NCBI GenBank assembly: GCA_043228905.1
Contig: JBHGNT010000060.1
Location: forward strand, 1 to 64,000
From: Azolla caroliniana
Lineage: Eukaryota; Polypodiophyta
Reading direction: 5' to 3'
Length of the DNA: 64,000 nucleotides
Part shown: positions 52,661-63,922 of the stretch, one piece after another
Numbering within the stretch: position 1 is the first letter of the stretch
Layout: each line of letters opens with the position of its first letter
The notes under the pieces: model-generated
Databases searched by the model: none
Seen by the model: the letters and a program-made list of their open reading frames with translations, nothing else
What the model was told of the DNA's origin: nothing
Position numbers and translations under genes: made by a program

Positions 52661-54629
52661 CCGTTAGGAAATAAAAATGTTCATACCTGGCTCGTGTGAT
52701 ATCGGATTTTTGTGTTCAAACATGCGTATCGAAGCTAAGAACGCTAGCTATGCTATAGAATTAAAAAATCAAGATTTTGAAACTCAGGTCGAGAGACATG
52801 AAGAAATTAGCACATTTGAGGAGGGACATGAGAAGAGCCCATGAGTCAATTAAAATGTTCATACCTGGCTCCTGTGATATCGGATTTTTGTGTTCAAACA
52901 TGCGTATCGAAGCTAACAACGCTAGCTATGCTATAGAATTAAAAAATGAAGATTTTGAAACTCAGGTCGAGAGACATGAGGAAGTTAGCAAATTAGAGGA
53001 GGGACTTGAAAAGAGGCCGTGAGTCAATTAAAATGTTCATACCAGGCTCGTGTGATATCGGATTTTTGTGTTCAAACATGCGTATCGAAGCTAACAACGC
53101 TAGTTATGCTATAGAATTAAAAAATGAAGATTTTGAAACTCAGGTCGACAGACATGAAGAAATTAGCACATTTGAGGAGGTAGTGGAGAACAGCCCGTTA
53201 GGAAATAAAAATGTTCATACCTGGCTCGTGTGATATCGGATTTTTGTGTTCAAACATGCGTATCGAAGCTAACAACACTAGCTATGATATAGAATAAAAA
53301 AATCAAGATTTTGAAACTCAGGTCGAGAGACATGAAGAAATTAGCACATTTGAGGAGGTAGTGGAGAACAGCCCGTGAGTCAATTAAAATGTTCATACCT
53401 GGCTCGTGTGATATCGGATTTTTGTGTTCAAAGATGCGTATCGAATCTAAGAACGCTAGCTATGCTATAGAATTAAAAAATCCAGATTTTGAAACTCAGG
53501 TCGAGAGACATGAAGAAATTAGCACATTTGAGGAGGGACTTGAGAAGAGCCCATGAGTCAATTAAAATGTTCATACCTGGCTCGTGTGATATCGGATTTT
53601 TGTGTTCAAAGATGCGTATCGAATCTAAGAACGCTAGCTATGCTATAGAATTAAAAAATCCAGATTTTGAAACTCAGGTCGAGAGACATGAAGAAATTAG
53701 CACATTTGAAGAGGTAGTGGAGAACAGCCCGTTAGGAAATAAAAATGTTCATACCTGGCTCGTGTGATATCGGATTTTTGTGTTGAAACATGCGTATTGA
53801 AGCTAACAACACTACCTATGATATGGAATTAAAAAATGCAGATTTTGAAACTCAGGTCGAGAGACATGAAGAAATTAGCACATTTGAGGAGGTAGCGGAG
53901 AACAACCCGTTAGGAAATAAAAATGTTCATACCTGGCTCGTGTGATATCGGATTTTTGTGTTCAAACATGCGTATTGAAGCTAACAACACTACCTATGAT
54001 ATGGAATTAAAAAATGCAGATTTTGAAACTCAGGTCGAGAGACATGAAGAAATTAGCACATTTGAGGAGGTAGTGGAGAACAACCCGTTAGGAAATAAAA
54101 ATGTTCATACCTGGCTCGTGTGATATCGGATTTTTGTGTTCAAACATGCGTATCGAAGCTAAGAACGCTAGCTATGCTATAGAATTAAAAAATCAAGATT
54201 TTGAAACTCAGGTCGAGAGACATGAGGAAGTTAGAAAATTAGAGGAGGGACTTGAAAAGAGGCCGTGAGTCAATTAAAATGTTCATACCAGGCTCGTGTG
54301 ATATCGGATTTTTGTGTTCAAACATGTGTATCGAAGCTAACAACGCTAGGTATGCTATAGAATTAAAAAATCAAGATTTTGAAACTCAGGTCGAGAGACA
54401 TGAGGAAGTTAGCAAATTAGAGGAGGGACTTGAAAAGAGGCCGTGAGTCAATTAAAATGTTCATACCAGGCTCGTGTGATATCGGATTTTTGTGTTCAAA
54501 CATGCGTATCGAAGCTAACAACGCTAGTTATGCTATAGAATTAAAAAATGAAGATTTTGAAACTCAGGTCGAGAGACATGAAGAAATTAGCACATTTGAG
54601 GAGGTAGTGGAGAACAGCCCGTGAGTCAA
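52647..54629. repeat. Mixed satellite tract of about 11 monomers
   Basis: Satellite only. It includes two successive AAAGATGCG/GAATCTAAG monomers (about 53430 and 53608), two TATTG/AACACTACC monomers (about 53795 and 53973) and two adjacent GAGGAAGTTAG monomers (about 54220 and 54400). Private changes include GTCGACAGACATG near 53147, TTAGAAAATTAG near 54231 and AACATGTGTATCG near 54323. Confidence 0.85.
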
Positions 54630-55684
54630 TTAAAATGTTTATACCTGGCTCGTGTGATATCGGATTTTTGTGTTCAAACATGCGTCTCGAAGCTAACAAC
54701 GCTAGCTACGCTATAGAATTAAAAAATCAAGATTTTGAAACTCAGGTCGAGAGACATGAAGAAATTAGCACATTTGAGGAGGTAGTGGAGAACAGCCCGT
54801 TAGGAAATAAAAATGTTCTTACCTGGCTCGTGTGATATCGGATTTTTGTGTTCAAACATGCGTATCGAAGCTAACAACACTAGCTATGATATAGAATTAA
54901 AAAATTTAGATTTTGAAACTCAGGTTGAGAGTCATGAAGAAATTAGCACATTTGAGCAGGGACTTGAGAAGAGCCCGTGAGCCAATTAAAATGTTCATAC
55001 CTGGCTCGTGTGATATCGGATTTTTGTGTTCAAACATGCGTATCGAAGCTAACAACGCTAGCTATGCTATAGAATTAAAAAATCAAGATTTTGAAACTCA
55101 TGTCGAGAGACATGAAGAAATTAGCACATTTGAGGAGGTAGTGGAGAACAGCCCGTGAGTCAATTAAAATGTTCATACCTGGCTCATGTGATATCGGATT
55201 TTTGTGTTCAAACATGCGTATCGAAGCTAACAACACTAGCTATGCTATGGAATTAAAAAATTTAGATTTTGAAACTCAGGTCGAGAGACATGAAGAAATG
55301 AGCACATTTGAGGAGGTAGTGGAGAACAGCCCGTGAGTCAATTAAAATGTTCATACCTGGCCCGTGTGATATCGGATTTTTGTGTTCAAACATGCGTATC
55401 GAAGCTAACAACGCTACCTATGATATGGAATAAAAAAATCAAGATTTTGAAACTCAAGTCAAGAGACATGAAGAAATTTAGGACATTTGAGGAGGTAGTG
55501 GAGAACAACCCGTGAGTCAATTAAAATGTTCATACCTGGCTCGTGTGATATCGGATTTTTGTGTTCAAACATGCGTATCGAAGCTAACAACACTAGCTAT
55601 GATATAGAATAAAAAAATCAAGATTTTGAAACTCAGGTCGAGAGACATGAAGAAATTAGCACATTTGAGGAGGTAGTGGAGAAC
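54630..55684. repeat. 6-monomer block, copy 1 of a 1,601-bp repeat
   Basis: About 1.05 kb matched at 56231-57285. Marks not seen outside domain IV are GCGTCTCGAAGC (about 54683), AAAATTTAGATTTTG, GAGAGTCATGAAG (about 54929), GTGAGCCAATT (about 54977), GAAATGAGCACATTTG (about 55295) and CTGGCCCGTGTG (about 55358). Confidence 0.9.
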
Positions 55685-56230
55685 AGCCCGTTAGGAAATA
55701 AAAATGTTCATACCTGGCTCGTGTGATATCGGATTTTTGTGTTCAAACATGCGTATCGAAGCTAACAACGCTAGCAATGCTATCGAATTAAAAAATCAAG
55801 ATTTTGAAACTCAGGTCGAGAGACATGAAGAAATTAGCACATTTGAGGAGGGACATGAGAAGAGCCCATGAGTCAATTAAAATGTTCATACCTGGCTCGT
55901 GTGATATCGGATTTTTGTGTTCAAACATGCGTATCGAAGCTAACAACGCTAGCTATACTATAGAATTAAAAATCAAGATTTTGAAACACAGGTCGAGAGA
56001 CATGAAGAAATTAGCACATTTGAGGAGGTAGTGGAGAACAGCCCGTGAGTCAATTAAAATGTTCATACCTGGCTCGTGTGATATCGGATTTTTGTGTTCA
56101 AACATGCGTATCGAAGCTAACAACGCTAGCTATACTATAGAATTAAAAATCAAGATTTTGAAACACAGGTCGAGAGACATGAAGAAATTAGCACATTTGA
56201 GGAGGTAGTGGAGAACAGCCCGTGAGTCAA
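55685..56230. repeat. Spacer of the 1,601-bp repeat
   Basis: Three monomers. The first has GCTAGCAATGCTATCG (about 55771). The next two share AGCTATACTATAG and GAAACACAGGTCG. A similar trio lies at about 57870-58330 (offset about 2,137 bp) and again near 60900-61360. Confidence 0.86.
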
Positions 56231-57285
56231 TTAAAATGTTCATACCTGGCTCGTGTGATATCGGATTTTTGTGTTCAAACATGCGTCTCGAAGCTAACAA
56301 CGCTAGCTACGCTATAGAATTAAAAAATCAAGATTTTGAAACTCAGGTCGAGAGACATGAAGAAATTAGCACATTTGAGGAGGTAGTGGAGAACAGCCCG
56401 TTAGGAAATAAAAATGTTCTTACCTGGCTCGTGTGATATCGGATTTTTGTGTTCAAACATGCGTATCGAAGCTAACAACACTAGCTATGATATAGAATTA
56501 AAAAATTTAGATTTTGAAACTCAGGTTGAGAGTCATGAAGAAATTAGCACATTTGAGCAGGGACTTGAGAAGAGCCCGTGAGCCAATTAAAATGTTCATA
56601 CCTGGCTCGTGTGATATCGGATTTTTGTGTTCAAACATGCGTATCGAAGCTAACAACGCTAGCTATGCTATAGAATTAAAAAATCAAGATTTTGAAACTC
56701 ATGTCGAGAGACATGAAGAAATTAGCACATTTGAGGAGGTAGTGGAGAACAGCCCGTGAGTCAATTAAAATGTTCATACCTGGCTCATGTGATATCGGAT
56801 TTTTGTGTTCAAACATGCGTATCGAAGCTAACAACACTAGCTATGCTATGGAATTAAAAAATTTAGATTTTGAAACTCAGGTCGAGAGACATGAAGAAAT
56901 GAGCACATTTGAGGAGGTAGTGGAGAACAGCCCGTGAGTCAATTAAAATGTTCATACCTGGCCCGTGTGATATCGGATTTTTGTGTTCAAACATGCGTAT
57001 CGAAGCTAACAACGCTACCTATGATATGGAATAAAAAAATCAAGATTTTGAAACTCAAGTCAAGAGACATGAAGAAATTTAGGACATTTGAGGAGGTAGT
57101 GGAGAACAACCCGTGAGTCAATTAAAATGTTCATACCTGGCTCGTGTGATATCGGATTTTTGTGTTCAAACATGCGTATCGAAGCTAACAACACTAGCTA
57201 TGATATAGAATAAAAAAATCAAGATTTTGAAACTCAGGTCGAGAGACATGAAGAAATTAGCACATTTGAGGAGGTAGTGGAGAAC
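56231..57285. repeat. 6-monomer block, copy 2 of the 1,601-bp repeat
   Basis: Second copy of 54630-55684 with the same rare marks at +1,601 bp (9 x 178 - 1). Divergence begins near 57285, where GTTAGGAAATAAAAATG in copy 1 corresponds to GTGAGTCAATTAAAATG here. Confidence 0.9.
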
Positions 57286-57469
57286 AGCCCGTGAGTCAAT
57301 TAAAATGTTCATACCTGGCTCGCGTGATATCGGATTTTTGTGTTGAAACATGCGTATTGAAGCTAACAACGCTACCTATGATATAGAATAAAAAAATCAA
57401 GATTTTGAAACTCAGGTCAAGAGACATGAAGAAATTTAGGACATTTCAGGAGGTAGTGGAGAACAGCCC
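57286..57469. repeat. Single monomer between blocks
   Basis: One monomer with GTGTTGAAACATGCG (about 57342), a TATTG start and ACATTTCAGGAGG (about 57444). It is not part of either neighbouring duplication. Confidence 0.8.
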
Positions 57470-59850
57470 GTGAGTCAATTAAAATGTTCATACCTGGCTC
57501 GTGTGATATCGGATTTTTGTGTTCAAACATGCGTATCGAAGCTAACAACGCTAGCTATGCTATAGAATTTAAAAATCCAGATTTTGAAACTCAGGTCGAG
57601 AGACATGAAGAAATTTAGGACATTTGAGGAGGTAGTGGAGAACAGCCCGTGAGTTAATTAAAATGTTCATACCTGGCCCGTGTGATATCGGATTTTTCTG
57701 TTCAAACATGCGTATCGAAGCTAACAACGCTACCTATGATATGGAATTAAAAAATGCAGATTTTGAAACTCAGGTCGAGAGACATGAAGAAATTAGCACA
57801 TTTGAGGAGGTAGCGGAGAACAACCCGTTAGGAAATAAAAATGTTCATACCTGGCTCGTGTGATATCGGATTTTTGTGTTCAAACATGCGTATCGAAGCT
57901 AACAACGCTAGCAATGCTATAGAATTAAAAAATCCAAATTTTGAAACTCAGGTCGAGAGACATGAAGAAATTAGCACATTTGAGGAGGGACATGAGAAGA
58001 GCCCATGAGTCAATTAAAATGTTCATACCTGGCTCGTGTGATATCGGATTTTTGTGTTCAAACATGCGTATCGAAGCTAACAACGCTAGCTATACTATAG
58101 AATTAAAAATCAAGATTTTGAAACACAGGTCGAGAGACATGAAGAAATTAGCACATTTGAGGAGGTAGTGGAGAACAGCCCGTGAGTCAATTAAAATGTT
58201 CATACCTGGCTCGTGTGATATCGGATTTTTGTGTTCAAACATGCGTATCGAAGCTAACAACGCTAGCTATACTATAGAATTATAAATCAAGATTTTGAAA
58301 CACAGGTCGAGAGACATGAAGAAATTAGCACATTTGAGGAGGTAGTGGAGAACAGCCCGTGAGTCAATTAAAATGTTCATACCTGGCTCGTGTGATATCG
58401 GATTTTTGTGTTCAAACATGCGTATCGAAGCTAACAACGCTAGCTACGCTATAGAATTAAAAAATCAAGATTTTGAAACTCAGGTCGAGAGACATGAAGA
58501 AATTAGCACATTTGAGGAGGTAGTGGAGAACAGCCCGTTAGGAAATAAAAATGTTCGTACCTGGCTCGTGTGATATCGGATTTTTGTGTTCAAACATGCG
58601 TATCGAAGCTAAGAACGCTAGCTATGCTATAGAATTAAAAAATCCAGATTTTGAAACTCAGGTCGAGAGACATGAAGAAATTAGCACATTTGAGGAGGGA
58701 CTTGAGAAGAGCCCATGAGTCAATTAAAATGTTCATACCTGGCTCGTGTGATATCGGATTTTTGTGTTCAAACATGCGTATCGAAGCTAACAACGCTAGC
58801 TATGCTATAGAATAAAAAAATCAAGATTTTGAAACTCAGGTCGAGAGACATGAAGAAATTAGCAAATTAGAGGAGGGACTTGAAAAGAGGCCGTGAGTCA
58901 ATTAAAATGTTCATACCAGGCTCGTGTGATATCGGATTTTTGTGTTCAAACATGCGTATCGAAGCTACCAACGCTAGTTATGCTATAGAATTAAAAAATG
59001 AAGATTTTGAAACTCAGGTCGAGAGACATGAAGAAATTAGCACATTTGAGGAGGGACTTGAGAAGAGCCCATGAGTCAATTAAAATGTTCATACCTGGCT
59101 CGTGTGATATCGGATTTTTGTGTTCAAACATGCGTATCGAAGCTAACAACGCTACCTATGATATGGAATAAAAAAATCAAGATTTTGAAACTCAAGTCAA
59201 GAGACATGAAGAAATTTAGGACATTTGAGGAGGTAGTGGAGAACAGCCCGTGAGTCAATTAAAATGTTCATACCTGGCTCGTGTGATATCGGATTTTTGT
59301 GTTCAAACATGCGTATCGAAGCTAACAACACTAGCTATGATATGGAATAAAAAAATCAAGATTTTGAAACTCAAGTCAAGAGACATGAAGAAATTTAGGA
59401 CATTTGAGGAGGTAGTGGAGAACAGCCCGTGAGTCAATTAAAATGTTCATACATGGCTCGTGTGATATCGGATTTTTGTGTTCAAACATGCGTATCGAAG
59501 CTAACAACACTAGCTATGATATAGAATTAAAAAATCAAGATTTTGAAAGTCAGCTCGAGAGACATGAGGAAGTTAGCAAATTAGAGGAGGGACTTGAAAA
59601 GAGGCCGTGAGTCAATTAAAATGTTCATACCAGGCTCGTCTGATATCGGATTTTTGTGTTCAAACATGCGTATCGAAGCTAACAACGCTAGTCATGCTAT
59701 AGAATTAAAAAATGAAGATTTTGAAATTCAGGTCGAGAGACATGAAGAAATTAGCACATTTGAGGAGGTAGTGGAGAACAGCCCGTGAGTCAATTAAAAT
59801 GTTCATACCTGGCTCGTGTGATATCGGATTTTTGTGTTCAAACATGCGTA
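57470..59850. repeat. 13-monomer block, copy 1 of a 3,029-bp repeat
   Basis: About 2.4 kb matched at 60499-62879. Marks include GAATTTAAAAATCC (about 57566), GAATTATAAATC (about 58277), ATGTTCGTACC (about 58553), GAAGCTACCAACG (about 58961), GAAAGTCAGCTCG (about 59545) and CTAGTCATGC (about 59688). Private to copy 1 are TTTTTCTGTTC near 57693 and GAGTTAATT near 57651. Confidence 0.9.
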
Positions 59851-60498
59851 TCGAAGCTAACAACGCTAGCTATGCTATAGAATTTAAAAATCCAGATTTT
59901 GAAACTCAGGTCGAGAGACATGAAGAAATTTAGGACATTTGAGGAGGTAGTGGAGAACAGCCCGTGAGTCAATTAAAATGTTCTAACCTGGCCCGTGTGA
60001 TATCGGATTTTTGTGTTCAAACATGCGTATCGAAGCTAACAACGCTAGCTATGCTATAGAATTAAAAAATTTAGATTTTGAAACTCAGGTCGAGAGACAT
60101 GAAGAAATGAGCACATTTGAGGAGGTAGTGGAGAACAGCCCGTGAGTCAATTAAAATGTTCATACCTGGCCCGTGTGATATCGGATTTTTGTGTTCAAAC
60201 ATGCGTATCGAAGCTAACAACGCTACCTATGATATGGAATAAAAAAATCAAGATTTTGAAACTCAAGTCAAGAGACATGAAGAAATTTAGGACATTTGAG
60301 GAGGTAGTGGAGAACAACCCGTGAGTCAATTAAAATGTTCATACCTGGCTCGTGTGATATCGGATTTTTGTGTTCAAACATGCGTATCGAAGCTAACAAC
60401 ACTAGCTATGATATAGAATAAAAAAATCAAGATTTTGAAACTCAGGTCGAGAGACATGAAGAAATTAGCACATTTGAGGAGGTAGTGGAGAACAGCCC
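59851..60498. repeat. Spacer of the 3,029-bp repeat
   Basis: About three and a half monomers resembling the domain IV set at 55.2-55.7 kb (TTTAGATTTTG, GAAATGAGCAC, CTGGCCCGTG), at an offset of about 4,809 bp. A private TTCTAACCTGG lies near 59981. Confidence 0.85.
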
Positions 60499-62879
60499 GT
60501 GAGTCAATTAAAATGTTCATACCTGGCTCGTGTGATATCGGATTTTTGTGTTCAAACATGCGTATCGAAGCTAACAACGCTAGCTATGCTATAGAATTTA
60601 AAAATCCAGATTTTGAAACTCAGGTCGAGAGACATGAAGAAATTTAGGACATTTGAGGAGGTAGTGGAGAACAGCCCGTGAGTCAATTAAAATGTTCATA
60701 CCTGGCCCGTGTGATATCGGATTTTTGTGTTCAAACATGCGTATCGAAGCTAACAACGCTACCTATGATATGGAATTAAAAAATGCAGATTTTGAAACTC
60801 AGGTCGAGAGACATGAAGAAATTAGCACATTTGAGGAGGTAGCGGAGAACAACCCGTTAGGAAATAAAAATGTTCATACCTGGCTCGTGTGATATCGGAT
60901 TTTTGTGTTCAAACATGCGTATCGAAGCTAACAACGCTAGCAATGCTATAGAATTAAAAAATCCAAATTTTGAAACTCAGGTCGAGAGACATGAAGAAAT
61001 TAGCACATTTGAGGAGGGACATGAGAAGAGCCCATGAGTCAATTAAAATGTTCATACCTGGCTCGTGTGATATCGGATTTTTGTGTTCAAACATGCGTAT
61101 CGAAGCTAACAACGCTAGCTATACTATAGAATTAAAAATCAAGATTTTGAAACACAGGTCGAGAGACATGAAGAAATTAGCACATTTGAGGAGGTAGTGG
61201 AGAACAGCCCGTGAGTCAATTAAAATGTTCATACCTGGCTCGTGTGATATCGGATTTTTGTGTTCAAACATGCGTATCGAAGCTAACAACGCTAGCTATA
61301 CTATAGAATTATAAATCAAGATTTTGAAACACAGGTCGAGAGACATGAAGAAATTAGCACATTTGAGGAGGTAGTGGAGAACAGCCCGTGAGTCAATTAA
61401 AATGCTCATACCTGGCTCGTGTGATATCGGATTTTTGTGTTCAAACATGCGTATCGAAGCTAACAACGCTAGCTACGCTATAGAATTAAAAAATCAAGAT
61501 TTTGAAACTCAGGTCGAGAGACATGAAGAAATTAGCACATTTGAGGAGGTAGTGGAGAACAGCCCGTTAGGAAATAAAAATGTTCGTACCTGGCTCGTGT
61601 GATATCGGATTTTTGTGTTCAAACATGCGTATCGAAGCTAAGAACGCTAGCTATGCTATAGAATTAAAAAATCCAGATTTTGAAACTCAGGTCGAGAGAC
61701 ATGAAGAAATTAGCACATTTGAGGAGGGACTTGAGAAGAGCCCATGAGTCAATTAAAATGTTCATACCTGGCTCGTGTGATATCGGATTTTTGTGTTCAA
61801 ACATGCGTATCGAAGCTAACAACGCTAGCTATGCTATAGAATAAAAAAATCAAGATTTTGAAACTCAGGTCGAGAGACATGAAGAAATTAGCAAATTAGA
61901 GGAGGGACTTGAAAAGAGGCCGTGAGTCAATTAAAATGTTCATACCAGGCTCGTGTGATATCGGATTTTTGTGTTCAAACATGCGTATCGAAGCTACCAA
62001 CGCTAGTTATGCTATAGAATTAAAAAATGAAGATTTTGAAACTCAGGTCGAGAGACATGAAGAAATTAGCACATTTGAGGAGGGACTTGAGAAGAGCCCA
62101 TGAGTCAATTAAAATGTTCATACCTGGCTCGTGTGATATCGGATTTTTGTGTTCAAACATGCGTATCGAAGCTAACAACGCTACCTATGATATGGAATAA
62201 AAAAATCAAGATTTTGAAACTCAAGTCAAGAGACATGAAGAAATTTAGGACATTTGAGGAGGTAGTGGAGAACAGCCCGTGAGTCAATTAAAATGTTCAT
62301 ACCTGGCTCGTGTGATATCGGATTTTTGTGTTCAAACATGCGTATCGAAGCTAACAACACTAGCTATGATATGGAATAAAAAAATCAAGATTTTGAAACT
62401 CAAGTCAAGAGACATGAAGAAATTTAGGACATTTGAGGAGGTAGTGGAGAACAGCCCGTGAGTCAATTAAAATGTTCATACATGGCTCGTGTGATATCGG
62501 ATTTTTGTGTTCAAACATGCGTATCGAAGCTAACAACACTAGCTATGATATAGAATTAAAAAATCAAGATTTTGAAAGTCAGCTCGAGAGACATGAGGAA
62601 GTTAGCAAATTAGAGGAGGGACTTGAAAAGAGGCCGTGAGTCAATTAAAATGTTCATACCAGGCTCGTCTGATATCGGATTTTTGTGTTCAAACATGCGT
62701 ATCGAAGCTAACAACGCTAGTCATGCTATAGAATTAAAAAATGAAGATTTTGAAATTCAGGTCGAGAGACATGAAGAAATTAGCACATTTGAGGAGGTAG
62801 TGGAGAACAGCCCGTGAGTCAATTAAAATGTTCATACCTGGCTCGTGTGATATCGGATTTTTGTGTTCAAACATGCGTA
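60499..62879. repeat. 13-monomer block, copy 2 of the 3,029-bp repeat
   Basis: Second copy of 57470-59850 with every rare mark at +3,029 bp (17 x 178 + 3). The one private change noticed is AAAATGCTCATACC near 61404, in place of AAAATGTTCATACC. It diverges near 62880, where TATCG in copy 1 is TATTG here. Confidence 0.9.
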
Positions 62880-63922
62880 TTGAAGCTAACAACACTACCT
62901 ATGATATGGAATTAAAAAATGCAGATTTTGAAACTCAGGTCGAGAGACATGAAGAAATTAGCACATTTGAGGAGGTAGCGGAGAACAACCCGTTAGGAAA
63001 TAAAAATGTTCATACCTGGCTCGTGTGATATCGAATTTTTGTGTTCAAACATGCGTATCGAAGATAAGAACGCTAGCTATGCTATAGAATTAAAAAATCC
63101 AAATTTTGAAACTCAGGTCGAGAGACATGAAGAAATTAGCACATTTGAGGAGGGACTTGAGAAGAGCCCATGAGTCAATTAAAATGTTCATACCTGGCTC
63201 CTGTGATATCGGATTTTTGTGTTCAAACATGCGTATCGAAGCTAACAACGCTAGCTATGATATGGAATTAAAAAATGCAAATTTTGAAACTCATGTCGAG
63301 AGACATGAAGAAATTAGCACATTTGAAGAGGTAGTGGAGAACAGCCCGTTAGGAAATAAAAATGTTCATACCTGGCTCGTGTGATATCGGATTTTTGTGT
63401 TCAAACATGCGTATTGAAGCTAACAACACTACCTATGATATGGAATTAAAAAATGCAGATTTTGAAACTCAGGTCGAGAGACATGAAGAAATTAGCACAT
63501 TTGAGGAGGTAGCGGAGAACAACCCGTTAGGAAATAAAAATGTTCATACCTGGCTCGTGTGATATCGAATTTTTGTGTTCAAACATGCGTATCGAAGCTA
63601 AGAACGCTAGCTATGCTATAGAATTAAAAAATCCAAATTTTGAAACTCAGGTCGAGAGACATGAAGAAATTAGCACATTTGAGGAGGGACTTGAGAAGAG
63701 CCCATGAGTCAATTAAAATGTTCATACCTGGCTCCTGTGATATCGGATTTTTGTGTTCAAACATGCGTATCGAAGCTAACAACGCTAGCTATGCTATAGA
63801 ATTAAAAAATCAAGATTTTGAAACTCAGCTCGAGAGACATGAGGAAGTTAGCAAATTAGAGGAGGGACTTGAAAAGAGGCCGTGAGTCAATTAAAATGTT
63901 CATACCAGGCTCGTCTGATATC
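62855..63922. repeat. Two 3-monomer units at the right edge (534 bp each)
   Basis: 62855-63388 and 63389-63922 match over roughly their first 390 bp (TATTG/AACACTACC monomer, GAGGTAGCGGAGAACAACC, ATATCGAATTTTTG, AATCCAAATTTTG). The first unit has GAAGATAAGAACG where the second has GAAGCTAAGAACG. From about 63246 they differ (GCTATGATATGG against GCTATGCTATAG). Confidence 0.85.

Noticed and set aside
168-60577. Recurring 67-codon frames on the - strand with a hydrophobic stretch resembling a membrane segment.
   Set aside because: They are the complement of the same monomer. The hydrophobic residues come from A-rich DNA (AAAATC...GATTTT) read on the opposite strand. They repeat with the array and have no independent conservation.
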